Notes: generated by a model from the letters alone, not told the origin. A DNA stretch of 55,556 bases from RGIG9079 sp964567845 (GCA_964567845.1 CAZMOG010000003.1:1-55556), one strand, 5' to 3'; numbered from the stretch's first letter, positions 1-7,874 are shown. Program-made: numbers and translations.

Positions 1-772
1 CTCCATTATTCAGTAAGGCAGTAGCAAAAGTGTGCCTTAACACATGAGGACTTTTTTTGCCCTGCGTTGTTACCATGCTTAAATAACGAACCACCAAACG
101 ATAAATAAACTTATCATAGACAGGCTTGCCATTGTCAGTCACAAATAACATTCCATGTTCCGTTCCGACAACACCACCTCGCTGCCCGATATATACTTTC
201 AATATTTCAAATAACTCTTCGGTCATGGGAACTATCCGTTCTTTATTTCCCTTACCGTGCACTTTTATAACTCTGGATGCACCATCAATGTCCGATAGTT
301 TTAACGAAACCAATTCTGAACGCCGCATTCCCGTTATATAGGCTGTAAGTATTATTGTTTTGTCGCGCAACTCACCAAAACTCTCACCACAGAAACAAGT
401 TCCGTCGAGCAACATGTCCATCTGTTCGGGAGACACAAAGACCGGCAACCGTTTTGGCATTTTGGGCAAGGCCACCATCTTTACCGGATTGTCATCAACC
501 CTACCATTGCGCATCATGTAAACAAACAATGTACTTAATGCACTGAGTCTTCTACGAATAGTTTTAGGAGAGATTGTTCGCCCCGAGGTTGTCATCATCG
601 ACACCTCCCAGCGCCGAACCATCTTAGGAGTAACGGATTTCCAATCATCTATCAACTCTGTCTCTTTACAGAAGTCAACAAAAAGAAGAATATCCCTTTT
701 ATAAGCAAGGAGGGTGTTAGGCGAGTAGCGCTTAACATCCTCCAAGTATTTGATAAACTCTCCTATCTCCAT
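1..772 (-). CDS. xerC: Tyrosine recombinase XerC/XerD, 3' end outside window
   Basis: Site-specific tyrosine recombinase of the kind that resolves chromosome dimers at dif. The 257 codons inside the window contain the N-terminal SAM-like core-binding domain (about residues 1-90) and most of the catalytic domain. Visible catalytic residues are R150 in TGMRRSEL, K174 in HGKGNKER and the H243-x-x-R246 motif in HVLRHTFAT. The nucleophilic tyrosine lies beyond the left edge, so the gene is cut by the window and is not shown to be broken. The start ATG at 770-772 is the natural N-terminus (MEIGEF). It follows rpsU by 85 nt, an arrangement I recall from other Bacteroidales. A -7-like TATCTTTA at 795-802 could give it its own promoter. 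The choice of XerC over XerD rests on this context only. Confidence 0.9.
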   Translation of the reverse strand, partial: MEIGEFIKYLEDVKRYSPNTLLAYKRDILLFVDFCKETELIDDWKSVTPKMVRRWEVSMMTTSGRTISPKTIRRRLSALSTLFVYMMRNGRVDDNPVKMVALPKMPKRLPVFVSPEQMDMLLDGTCFCGESFGELRDKTIILTAYITGMRRSELVSLKLSDIDGASRVIKVHGKGNKERIVPMTEELFEILKVYIGQRGGVVGTEHGMLFVTDNGKPVYDKFIYRLVVRYLSMVTTQGKKSPHVLRHTFATALLNNG

Positions 773-794
773 TTGTAGCACTCTTTAGCCACTA

Positions 795-802
795 TAAAGA
801 TA
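795..802 (-). promoter_or_regulatory. Possible -7 element upstream of xerC
   Basis: On the minus strand this reads TATCTTTA, one base from the Bacteroidales consensus TAnnTTTG. It would start a transcript about 15-18 nt before the xerC ATG, inside the 85-nt gap after rpsU. No -33 element was identified. Confidence 0.35.
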
Positions 803-857
803 GAAGTTTTTTTTCAGATTTCTACAATTTTTCTGAAGAATTTTTTCTGATTTTTTA

Positions 858-1049
858 TTAATCCTCAGAAATCTGCATTGCCTGACGATAAACCGCCTTA
901 ATATGAGCAGCTCTGTTGCGAACAGAAGGCTTTGTAAATGCCTGACGGTCACGCAATTCTTTTACAACTCCAGTTTTCTCAAACTTTCTTTTAAACTTCT
1001 TCAAGGCGCGCTCGATATTCTCGCCATCTTTCAAAGGTACAATAATCAT
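858..1049 (-). CDS. rpsU: 30S ribosomal protein bS21
   Basis: Small basic 63-aa protein of the 30S platform, where bS21 lies close to the 3' end of 16S rRNA and helps initiation. The family pattern is clear: an N-terminal IIVPLKDGENIERALKKFKR segment, a central FEKTGVVKELRDRQ and a basic helical tail. Full length for Bacteroidota. The ATG at 1049 has no Shine-Dalgarno sequence; the preceding bases are A-rich. It has its own promoter at 1138-1145 and an 83-nt or so leader carrying a perfect hairpin at 1102-1120. xerC lies downstream. Confidence 0.97.
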   Translation of the reverse strand: MIIVPLKDGENIERALKKFKRKFEKTGVVKELRDRQAFTKPSVRNRAAHIKAVYRQAMQISED

Positions 1050-1101
1050 GGTTACTTTTGTTTGTTTTTTTTATTTTACTTTAATTTGTTTTTGCATTTA
1101 C

Positions 1102-1120
1102 AACAACTTAACAAGTTGTT
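1102..1120 (-). promoter_or_regulatory. Hairpin in the rpsU leader
   Basis: AACAACTT at 1102-1109 and AAGTTGTT at 1113-1120 form a perfect 8-bp stem with a 3-nt loop. It lies inside the predicted 5' UTR of rpsU, about 13-30 nt from the predicted transcription start. Ribosomal protein leaders are often autoregulated, so it is a candidate control element. No function is shown by the sequence itself. Confidence 0.4.
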
Positions 1121-1137
1121 TTTGGAAAAATCGCGTG

Positions 1138-1167
1138 CAAAGATAACGCATTTTCCTGAAACACAAA
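1138..1167 (-). promoter_or_regulatory. rpsU promoter (TAnnTTTG type)
   Basis: The minus strand reads TATCTTTG (1138-1145), a perfect Bacteroidales -7 element. A TTTG at 1164-1167 lies 18 nt upstream as a -33 element. The predicted start is near 1132, giving a leader of about 83 nt before the rpsU ATG. Confidence 0.75.
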
Positions 1168-1191
1168 AGAGTTTTTAATATTTTTTATTCA

Positions 1192-1455
1192 CTAAGGATT
1201 CATCAGGTCTTTATTTACGAAATCCAACACCCCCCGAATCAGCTGCACGTAACCGTTTGCCGAAACATTGGCCGGATCGTTTTCAAGCACCTTATAGAAG
1301 ATATTCAATGCCTCCTGCGTTCGATTTTCCGCATAATAAAGCGCCCCCAACTCATTCATTAATTCTGTCGAAACACTCAATTCCTCGCAATTTTCCAGCT
1401 CCTCAATCTTAGCTAAACGAATATCTCTTAATCCTCTCTTCTGCTCAACAAACAA
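1192..1455 (-). CDS. Small tetratricopeptide-repeat protein with TTG start
   Basis: An 87-aa soluble helical protein. Residues about 30-68 form a TPR-like unit (LMNELGALYYAENRTQEALN, then IFYKVLENDPANVSANGY). No signal peptide or enzyme motif; the function is unknown. The start is a TTG at 1453-1455, as no in-frame ATG or GTG lies upstream. It is preceded by AGAAAGGAGGT (minus strand, in 1465-1475), a very long match to the complement of the 16S rRNA 3' end, about 9-10 nt from the TTG. That is unusual in a phylum that rarely uses Shine-Dalgarno sites. It lies 34 nt downstream of the M23 peptidase stop, so the two are probably cotranscribed. Confidence 0.8.
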   Translation of the reverse strand: MFVEQKRGLRDIRLAKIEELENCEELSVSTELMNELGALYYAENRTQEALNIFYKVLENDPANVSANGYVQLIRGVLDFVNKDLMNP

Positions 1456-1464
1456 TATAACACA

Positions 1465-1475
1465 ACCTCCTTTCT
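1465..1475 (-). promoter_or_regulatory. Extended Shine-Dalgarno site of the TPR gene
   Basis: The minus strand reads AGAAAGGAGGT, able to pair along its whole length with a 3'-terminal ACCTCCTTTCT of 16S rRNA. It sits 9 nt before a TTG codon and decides the start of the 87-aa TPR gene. Most other starts in this window have no such site. Confidence 0.7.
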
Positions 1476-1489
1476 TGTTTATACCTTAT

Positions 1490-3121
1490 TTATATATCAA
1501 CTACACATGTTGCAATATTTCCGACAACATCAACCACCTTAACCTCTATTTTATCCCTTCCGTCACAGAAGGGTATTTCGTCTCTACTTATTCGCAACGC
1601 ACTAAATTTAGGATCATAATCATATAGAGTCCATTGACCATTTACCAAAACCTCAATCTTATCGACTCCCGACAACGCATCTGAAACCGAGAAACTCACC
1701 CTACGAGCATTTGTACCACGGTACGTAACTTTAGGTGCAACAGTATCTATTGCCACGCAATAGGCCCCCAATATTGTAGGTCTGGCCACCAGCCCCTCTT
1801 CACATTTTTCGCTACTCATCGGACGCAACCTGTTCTTACCATTCACCCTGCACACCACACTTTTCGGATCAAACTCACCCATAAGAGTAATTTTCGCCTC
1901 TTTCAATAACGGTTCCTCGCTCTTTACAAAGCTATATATCTCCAAATCCCGAACAGTATCGACAATCACCTTGGCATTTACTACAATATTTCTAACAAGC
2001 GAGGTCTGATCCAAATTCAATTTACAACATTCAATCCTCGCATAGTTCTTTTCATCTACATGCCACAAAACTCCATCGCATGAGGGCTTCTTGGGAGCAT
2101 CACCACGGACATTGAATCGCAATTCCGAACTATTCCCATTAAAATCTGCCAACTCAACCCTAACATTAACCACCGAATCCTGCTCCACACCCATATAGCC
2201 ATCAAATTCTGAGGTACACCCTATAACTGAGTTCCACTGTGTACCAAAGCATCGATAGACAGTCTCGTTACGAAGATATGCTTCGTAGTCTCCCATTACG
2301 TTCACATATCTATTCTGATCAAAACTTATTGTATCCGCTTTGTACGACGAAATCAATTCATTGTCTGCATACACATTCATTGAATAAAGACCCAATTTTC
2401 CGGTCGAACCCTCCATTCTATCAATAACGTGAAGTCCTATTCCAAAAAGACCGGAATTTACTCGCAACTCCTTGGCAGTATAACTATTGCCGGACTTTAC
2501 TACCGAGAATTTTCCTTTTCGCTCCTCGTGGCCATACATATCTACCTGATAAAGATATATTCCCCGTATTTCAGGTGCAAGATTATCATTTACCTTTATA
2601 TAATGCGCAGAATTTATATCAAGATTACTCTTAGTATCGCGAATTTCGAAATGGAGATGCGGGCCGCCCGAAGATCCACTATTACCACTCAGAGCTATAA
2701 CCTCTCCCTTCTGAAAGAAGATTGTATCCATAGGAACAAAATCCACCTTAAATGAACGTTTTGCATATTGCTCACTATGCACCAGCCTGGCAACACGTGG
2801 CTCAAACGAATCAAGATGCGCATAAACCGATGTAGTTCCATCGGGGTGATTCAAATATATCGCCTTACCATATCCTGTTGGCGAAACCGATACCCGGCTA
2901 AGGTAGCCATCATCAACTGCACGTATAGGTTTACCTATTACTCCACCCGTACGAAAATCAACTCCCCCATGAAAATGAGCAGAACGAATCTCCGCAAAAC
3001 TTCCACTGAGCGACAATTCGCCGTCGACAGGCGCAACTTTCTGAGCCGAAAGCGTCATTACACCCCCGACAAACACAAAAAAGAGCGTCACTACCCGATT
3101 GATTTTCTTTTCTATCCGCAT
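1490..3121 (-). CDS. M23 family peptidoglycan metalloendopeptidase
   Basis: Exported zinc peptidase expected to cut peptide cross-links of murein (LytM/M23 family). The 543-aa protein starts with a signal peptide (hydrophobic residues about 9-25, then SAQ). The M23 domain follows directly at residues about 45-175, with the metal ligands H51 and D55 (HGGVD) and the H155-L-H157 pair in GPHLHFEI. The remaining 370 residues have no obvious catalytic motif and look like beta-rich accessory domains. All four key residues are present, so the enzyme should be active. It is the first gene of a unit with the small TPR gene, from a promoter at 3141-3148. A role in cell-wall remodelling is inferred from the family. 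Confidence 0.9.
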   Translation of the reverse strand: MRIEKKINRVVTLFFVFVGGVMTLSAQKVAPVDGELSLSGSFAEIRSAHFHGGVDFRTGGVIGKPIRAVDDGYLSRVSVSPTGYGKAIYLNHPDGTTSVYAHLDSFEPRVARLVHSEQYAKRSFKVDFVPMDTIFFQKGEVIALSGNSGSSGGPHLHFEIRDTKSNLDINSAHYIKVNDNLAPEIRGIYLYQVDMYGHEERKGKFSVVKSGNSYTAKELRVNSGLFGIGLHVIDRMEGSTGKLGLYSMNVYADNELISSYKADTISFDQNRYVNVMGDYEAYLRNETVYRCFGTQWNSVIGCTSEFDGYMGVEQDSVVNVRVELADFNGNSSELRFNVRGDAPKKPSCDGVLWHVDEKNYARIECCKLNLDQTSLVRNIVVNAKVIVDTVRDLEIYSFVKSEEPLLKEAKITLMGEFDPKSVVCRVNGKNRLRPMSSEKCEEGLVARPTILGAYCVAIDTVAPKVTYRGTNARRVSFSVSDALSGVDKIEVLVNGQWTLYDYDPKFSALRISRDEIPFCDGRDKIEVKVVDVVGNIATCVVDI

Positions 3122-3140
3122 TTTTTTTAAAATTCGACCG

Positions 3141-3148
3141 CAAAGATA
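3141..3148 (-). promoter_or_regulatory. -7 element of the M23 peptidase gene
   Basis: The minus strand reads TATCTTTG, a perfect TAnnTTTG element, 19 nt before the M23 ATG. The predicted leader is only about 10-15 nt. It is back to back with the promoter at 3182-3189. Confidence 0.65.
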
Positions 3149-3181
3149 GCATGTTTTTTTTGATTATATAAAATTAAATGT

Positions 3182-3189
3182 TAACTTTG
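3182..3189 (+). promoter_or_regulatory. -7 element of the coiled-coil/zapA unit
   Basis: TAACTTTG matches the Bacteroidales -7 consensus. Predicted start near 3195, with about 50 nt of leader before the ATG at 3246. It diverges from the M23 peptidase promoter. Confidence 0.6.
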
Positions 3190-3245
3190 CCAATGATAGA
3201 ACGGATTTGTAACAAAAATCGTAAAGATTAATAGTCACAGTAATC

Positions 3246-3539
3246 ATGTCTAATTCAAGAGGTGTATTAGATACAAACAGACTGATTGAAAAAATTGACA
3301 GAGTGATTAATCTGTATGAAACCTCGCTCGAAACAATAAAAAAGCAAAAAGAGGAGTTGCAATACCTAACGGAGGAGTTGCAAAGAGTGAAGGTAGAAAA
3401 CAGAGAGTTACAAGAGAGGCTGAAGAACTCGAAGTTGGCTGCTGCCATTAAAAGCGGAGAACACAGCACCGAGGCCGAAGCCAAAATTAACCGTCTATTG
3501 CGGGAGATTGATAGTTGTATTGCTCTACTAAACAGATAA
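3246..3539 (+). CDS. Coiled-coil protein upstream of zapA
   Basis: A 97-aa protein that is almost wholly coiled coil from residue about 10 to 65 (heptad-rich KKQKEELQYLTEELQRVKVE), with a short second helix near the C-terminus. There is no signal peptide or membrane segment. It ends one base before the zapA ATG, so the two are surely cotranslated. Size and shape resemble ZapB-like division proteins, which bind ZapA at the Z-ring, but the sequence is too low in complexity to claim homology. A cell-division role is inferred from the pairing with zapA. Confidence 0.75.
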   Translation: MSNSRGVLDTNRLIEKIDRVINLYETSLETIKKQKEELQYLTEELQRVKVENRELQERLKNSKLAAAIKSGEHSTEAEAKINRLLREIDSCIALLNR

Positions 3540-3540
3540 T

Positions 3541-3807
3541 ATGTCAAAAGTTAGTGTAACTTTGAATGTTGCCGGAGTTCCAGTCAAAATAAAGGTTGAA
3601 AGTCAGAACGAGGGCTATATTCGTAACGGCGCAAAGAGTTTGAACAATATAGTTGCCGAGTACACTAAAGCCGGTCCTGAAAAGGAGTACGGATATTACT
3701 TGGCTTTGGCTGCATTGCAAAGTGCAGCACAAGTTGAGAAGTTGAGCGAAGAGTTAAATATGCTTAAAGAGTGCGACAGAAAGCTTGATAAATTGCTGGA
3801 ACTATAG
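3541..3807 (+). CDS. zapA: Cell division protein ZapA
   Basis: ZapA binds FtsZ and bundles its filaments at the division ring. The 88-aa product has the family layout: an N-terminal beta-hairpin domain (KVSVTLNVAGVPVKIKVESQ), a helix (YIRNGAKSLNNIVAEY), and a long C-terminal dimerisation helix (YYLALAALQSAAQVEKLSEE). Length is normal. It follows the coiled-coil gene by one base and is followed by a 6S RNA, the same neighbourhood (zapA then ssrS) as in Escherichia coli. Confidence 0.9.
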   Translation: MSKVSVTLNVAGVPVKIKVESQNEGYIRNGAKSLNNIVAEYTKAGPEKEYGYYLALAALQSAAQVEKLSEELNMLKECDRKLDKLLEL

Positions 3808-3844
3808 TGCACTACAACATAAATCGTTCTTTTAAAGGTATTTT

Positions 3845-4030
3845 CCCGCATTGTTTCAAATTTAAACGAAAAACCTAACATTTATCGAATTAGAGCGGAT
3901 GCTTATATTCGCACAAGACAGGCCTCGCCTCTTCGGAGGGTGCTATGCACCAGTGGAAGTCTGAATCGAATGGCAGCTCTACCCATGTTTTTACGGGGTT
4001 TTTCTTAAACTGGAGCAGTGCGGGTTTTTT
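3845..4030 (+). ncRNA. ssrS: 6S RNA (SsrS), RNA polymerase-binding regulator
   Basis: About 185 nt between zapA and rny with the long-hairpin shape of 6S RNA, which mimics an open promoter and holds the housekeeping polymerase. The outer closing stem pairs CCCGCATTG (3845-3853) with CAGTGCGGG (4016-4024). The inner stem pairs 3861-3875 with 3997-4010 (TTTAAACGAAAAACC against GGTTTTTCTTAAAC). The apical part has a CCTC-TTCG-GAGG tetraloop hairpin (3928-3939). The closing stem is followed by a T6 run at 4025-4030, so it probably doubles as the terminator. The zapA-6S neighbourhood supports the call. The exact 5' end is not fixed, and I see no perfect -7 element directly upstream. Confidence 0.75.
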
Positions 4031-4078
4031 ATTTGACACAAATAAACACATATATAAACAATTAAAGTAATACTAATA

Positions 4079-5614
4079 ATGGTAACTACAATAACATCGT
4101 GCATTATCGGAATTGCTCTTGGAGCCGGAATTACGGCACTAATCATAAAATTCCGAAACAAAAAAAGAGCTGCACGAATAATTAGAGAGGCTGAGATTGA
4201 GGCGGATGTAATCAAAAAAGAAAAAATTCTGCAGGCTAAGGAGAAATTCTTGCAGATTAAAGCAGAACAGGAGAAACAGGCCGCAGCAAGAACAAACAAA
4301 CTTATTATCCAAGAGAATAAGTTAAAACAACAAGAGAATGAGCTGACCCACAAAATGGAGGATGTTCAGCGCAAGCACAAGGAGCTTGAAACCCAGAAAG
4401 CCAATATCGAGACTCAAAAAGAGCTTATTGAGAAGAAAAACGGCGAACTTGAGAGACTCAAAAAACAGCAAGTAGAGAAACTTGAGGCTATTTCAGGAAT
4501 GTCGGGCGAGGAGGCTAAAGAGAATTTGATTAATTCTATGAAAGATGAGGCCGAGGCTCAAGCAGCTTCTATGATAAATGAGATTATAGAAGAGGCCAAG
4601 ATGTCTGCAAATTCCGAGGCCAAGAAAATTGTGATCAAAACAATCCAGAGAGTAGCCACCGAGACTGCCACTGAAAATGCAGTATCAATTTTCCATATCG
4701 AGAGTGATGAGATCAAGGGAAGAATTATTGGCCGCGAGGGAAGAAACATCAGAGCTTTAGAGGCTGCGACAGGTGTTGAAATCATTGTAGATGATACTCC
4801 GGAAGCAATTGTACTTTCCGGATTTGACCCGGTTCGCAGAGAGATTGCAAGACTTTCTCTCCACCAATTAGTACAGGATGGACGCATCCACCCTGCACGT
4901 ATCGAAGAGGTTGTAAACAAAGTCAAGAAACAGATTGAAGAGGAGATAGTTGAGACCGGAAAGAGAACAACTATCGACCTTGGAATCCACGGTCTCCACC
5001 CTGAACTTGTACGCTTAATTGGAAAAATGAAGTATCGTTCATCATACGGTCAGAACTTGTTACAACATGCACGCGAAACAGCAAACCTATGTGCTATTAT
5101 GGCAGCAGAGCTTGGATTGAATGTAAAGAAGGCAAAACGTGCCGGATTGCTTCACGATATTGGTAAAGTGCCCGATGATGAACCAGAGTTGCCACACGCG
5201 ATACTTGGAATGCAGTTGGCCGAGAAATACAAAGAGAAACCAGATATCTGCAATGCCATTGGAGCCCATCACGAGGAGATGGAGATGACTTCACTGATTG
5301 CCCCAATTGTACAGGCCTGCGATGCTATCTCAGGTGCTCGCCCGGGTGCTCGTCGCGAGGTTGTTGAGTCATACATTAAGCGCTTGAAAGACATGGAGGA
5401 TTTGGCACTTTCATACGAGGGAGTAATAAAGACCTATGCTATTCAGGCCGGAAGAGAATTGAGAGTTGTTGTTGGTAGCGAGAAGATTTCTGACAGTGAG
5501 GCAGAGAAGATCTCGTTCGATATAGCCAAGAGAATCCAAGATGAAATGACCTATCCTGGACAGGTTAAGGTTACAGTAATTCGCGAAACACGAGCAATTA
5601 ATTACGCAAAATAA
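4079..5614 (+). CDS. rny: Ribonuclease Y
   Basis: Membrane-anchored endoribonuclease that starts mRNA decay. The 511-aa protein has the full family layout: an N-terminal transmembrane helix (residues about 3-22), a long charged coiled coil (about 25-190), a KH RNA-binding domain with GRIIGREGRNIRALE (about residues 218-232), and an HD hydrolase domain with the metal-binding H359-D360 in GLLHDIGKV. The C-terminus is complete. It begins 49 nt after the 6S RNA terminator and is followed at 12 nt by the DUF4293 gene. No perfect promoter element was found directly before it, so read-through from the zapA/6S unit is possible. Confidence 0.95.
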   Translation: MVTTITSCIIGIALGAGITALIIKFRNKKRAARIIREAEIEADVIKKEKILQAKEKFLQIKAEQEKQAAARTNKLIIQENKLKQQENELTHKMEDVQRKHKELETQKANIETQKELIEKKNGELERLKKQQVEKLEAISGMSGEEAKENLINSMKDEAEAQAASMINEIIEEAKMSANSEAKKIVIKTIQRVATETATENAVSIFHIESDEIKGRIIGREGRNIRALEAATGVEIIVDDTPEAIVLSGFDPVRREIARLSLHQLVQDGRIHPARIEEVVNKVKKQIEEEIVETGKRTTIDLGIHGLHPELVRLIGKMKYRSSYGQNLLQHARETANLCAIMAAELGLNVKKAKRAGLLHDIGKVPDDEPELPHAILGMQLAEKYKEKPDICNAIGAHHEEMEMTSLIAPIVQACDAISGARPGARREVVESYIKRLKDMEDLALSYEGVIKTYAIQAGRELRVVVGSEKISDSEAEKISFDIAKRIQDEMTYPGQVKVTVIRETRAINYAK

Positions 5615-5626
5615 AATAGACATATC

Positions 5627-6046
5627 ATGATACAAAGAGTTCAAACTCTATATCTGATAGGTGTTATCGTTGCCGGGATACTCCTTTTGAGCATTCCGGC
5701 AGCATCGCTTATTATAGATGGAGAGCTAATTAGATTTTACACACACGAGGTTTGGAGCCTTGCGACATTGGCAGGAATAACCATTCTTATTTCACTAATC
5801 ACAATCTTTTGCTTTAAAAAGCAGATGCTACAAATTCGCCTGTCCGCATTCAACCTGGTCGTGGAATTGGGAACTGCAATATATTTGTGCATCTACAGCA
5901 TAAATAACATCGACTCCTCCAATGGAGAGTGGCACATTGGTATAGGAATGGCGATGCCCATAATTCAGATTATTCTGACAATTTTAGCCATGAAGGGAAT
6001 CAGCAAAGACCTGATTATTCTAAGAAGTTTAGACCGTTTAAGATAA
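5627..6046 (+). CDS. DUF4293 family four-helix membrane protein
   Basis: A 139-aa integral membrane protein with four hydrophobic segments (residues about 5-27, 42-62, 68-90, 101-122). The N-terminal MIQRVQTLYLIG and overall size match the DUF4293 family of Bacteroidota, whose function is unknown. It sits 12 nt after rny and 5 nt before the C69 peptidase gene, so the three are probably one operon. Nothing in the sequence points to a catalytic role. Confidence 0.8.
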   Translation: MIQRVQTLYLIGVIVAGILLLSIPAASLIIDGELIRFYTHEVWSLATLAGITILISLITIFCFKKQMLQIRLSAFNLVVELGTAIYLCIYSINNIDSSNGEWHIGIGMAMPIIQIILTILAMKGISKDLIILRSLDRLR

Positions 6047-6051
6047 CTATA

Positions 6052-7755
6052 ATGAAACAGAACCTAAAACTCCTTACAGCAGTCATCCTGTCTGTACTTT
6101 TCAGTGCGTTCAACTCATTTGCTTGCACTAATTTTCTTATCACAAAAGGAGCATCGCGCGATGGATCATGTATGATTACATATAGCGCAGACTCTCCAAG
6201 CCTATTTGGAGAAATGTACCATTGGCCTGCCACAATATGGAGCAACGGCACTATGCTCGATGTTGTTGAGTGGGACTCCGGAAAGTTTCTGGGAAAGATT
6301 CCACAAATCGGCAAAACATACAATGTTGTTGGAAACATGAACCAATATCAACTTGCCATAACCGAGACAACCTTCGGTGGACGTAGCGAGCTTTCTCACC
6401 AGACAGGCGGAATTATAGATTATGGAAGTTTGATCTATATAACTCTACAACGAGCCAAAAGTGCACGCGAGGCAATTGTAATTATGACACAACTTGTAGA
6501 GGATTTCGGATATGCAAGCTCGGGAGAATCATTCTCGATATGCGATCCCAATGAGGTATGGATCATGGAGATGATTGGAAAGGGCGAGGGCGAAAAGGGC
6601 GCAGTATGGGTTGCAAGAATGGTTCCCGACGGATATGTATGCGCACATGCTAATCAGGCACGCATAACAACATTCCCGCTGGATGGACCAACCTCAATCC
6701 CATCAAGCAAGATTGAGAACATCTACAATAAAGAGATTACTACCGTATATTCAAATGATGTTATTGCATTCGCAAAGAAGAAAGGATATTTCCCTATTGA
6801 TGGAAAGAACTCGGAGTTCAGTTTCTCGGACACCTACGCCCCACTAGACTTCAGCGGAGCACGTGCTTGCGAAATAAGAGTATGGAGTTTCTTCAATGCA
6901 GTAGGCGAGGGTATGGACCAATATTGGGAGTATGCAAAGGGAACAGGCATAGAGTTCGGCAAGTACGGCTACGCAACAAACAAAATGCCGCTATGGATTA
7001 AGCCTGAGCGTCTTTTAGAGGTTACCGACGTTATGGATTTGATGCGCGACCATTTAGAGGGAACCGAACTTGACATGACAAAAGATGTTGGCGCCGGTCC
7101 TTTTGAGTGTCCTTACCGCTGGCGACCAATGAGCTATACCGTTGATAGCGTAGAGTACGTTAACGAGCGCGCCACAGCAACCCAACAGACCGGATTTACA
7201 TTGGTTGCACAGAGCAGAAACTGGCTACCGGACGAGATTGGAGGTATTCTATGGTTCGGAGTTGATGATGCAGCAAGCACAGTATTCTTCCCTATGTACA
7301 GCTCCTCAACTAAAGCTCCAGACGCATTCTTCGGAGGAAGCATTAACGAGTTCGATCCGGATAAAGCCTTCTGGGTATTCAGCCAGTTGACAAACTTTGC
7401 ATATACCAGATACAATATCATTCATCCAGAAATCCGCAAAGTGCAACGCGAAAAAGAATTGGGATACAAACAACAAATCGCAGAGATAGACAATAAAGCT
7501 CTTCTCCTGCACAAAGAGGAACCGACTAAGTGCGTTGAGTATTTAACAGAGTTCTCATGTCAAACCGGCGATCAATTGGTAAATGATTGGAAAAAATTAT
7601 ACGGACAACTCTTTGCCAAATATATGGATGGAGCTACCAGAACTATCGTTGAGGGCGAACCCATGCCTAAAGTGAGTTATAATGCAGCTCCTGAGTGGTA
7701 CTACAGAGCAATTGTAGAGGATATGGGAGACAAACAACGTGTAAAAGAGCTTTAA
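6052..7755 (+). CDS. Secreted C69 family dipeptidase
   Basis: Ntn-hydrolase of the peptidase family C69 (U34, PepD-like), which cleaves dipeptides. From the ATG at 6052 the product is 567 aa. A signal peptide covers residues 1-24 and ends exactly before C25 in ACTNFLITKG, the cysteine that becomes the catalytic N-terminal nucleophile after processing. A longer in-frame reading from 5929 would overlap the DUF4293 gene and bury the signal peptide, so it is rejected. The C-terminal part (DKAFWVFSQLTNFAYTRY onward) is the usual family tail. Secretion and peptide use fit a fermentative Bacteroidales. The leading gap to DUF4293 is 5 nt. Confidence 0.9.
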   Translation: MKQNLKLLTAVILSVLFSAFNSFACTNFLITKGASRDGSCMITYSADSPSLFGEMYHWPATIWSNGTMLDVVEWDSGKFLGKIPQIGKTYNVVGNMNQYQLAITETTFGGRSELSHQTGGIIDYGSLIYITLQRAKSAREAIVIMTQLVEDFGYASSGESFSICDPNEVWIMEMIGKGEGEKGAVWVARMVPDGYVCAHANQARITTFPLDGPTSIPSSKIENIYNKEITTVYSNDVIAFAKKKGYFPIDGKNSEFSFSDTYAPLDFSGARACEIRVWSFFNAVGEGMDQYWEYAKGTGIEFGKYGYATNKMPLWIKPERLLEVTDVMDLMRDHLEGTELDMTKDVGAGPFECPYRWRPMSYTVDSVEYVNERATATQQTGFTLVAQSRNWLPDEIGGILWFGVDDAASTVFFPMYSSSTKAPDAFFGGSINEFDPDKAFWVFSQLTNFAYTRYNIIHPEIRKVQREKELGYKQQIAEIDNKALLLHKEEPTKCVEYLTEFSCQTGDQLVNDWKKLYGQLFAKYMDGATRTIVEGEPMPKVSYNAAPEWYYRAIVEDMGDKQRVKEL

Positions 7756-7759
7756 AAAG

Positions 7760-7790
7760 TTTGTTAAATAGATTTTTTATACTAATTTTG
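7760..7790 (+). promoter_or_regulatory. rplS promoter
   Basis: A TTTG at 7760-7763 and TAATTTTG at 7783-7790 are separated by 19 nt, an excellent match to the Bacteroidales -33/-7 promoter. The predicted start near 7796 leaves a leader of about 78 nt before rplS. Confidence 0.8.
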
Positions 7791-7804
7791 CAAGCCGAAA
7801 ACGT

Positions 7805-7848
7805 ACTCAGCCGCTTATACAAGAGAGAGAGTCGCTATAATGCTGAGT
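7805..7848 (+). promoter_or_regulatory. Structured leader of rplS
   Basis: ACTCAGC (7805-7811) pairs perfectly with GCTGAGT (7842-7848). Inside it TTATA (7815-7819) pairs with TATAA (7836-7840), giving a two-part stem with an asymmetric internal loop and a purine-rich apical loop (AAGAGAGAGAG). It fills most of the predicted rplS 5' UTR. Ribosomal protein leaders are commonly bound by their own product, so autoregulation by bL19 is a reasonable inference, not a demonstrated fact. Confidence 0.55.
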
Positions 7849-7874
7849 TCTATAAATTTAAATAGTTTAAAGAG

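Noticed and set aside
5929..6051. Longer N-terminus for the C69 peptidase
   Set aside because: It would overlap the DUF4293 gene and put 41 residues before a good signal peptide; ATG 6052 fits better.
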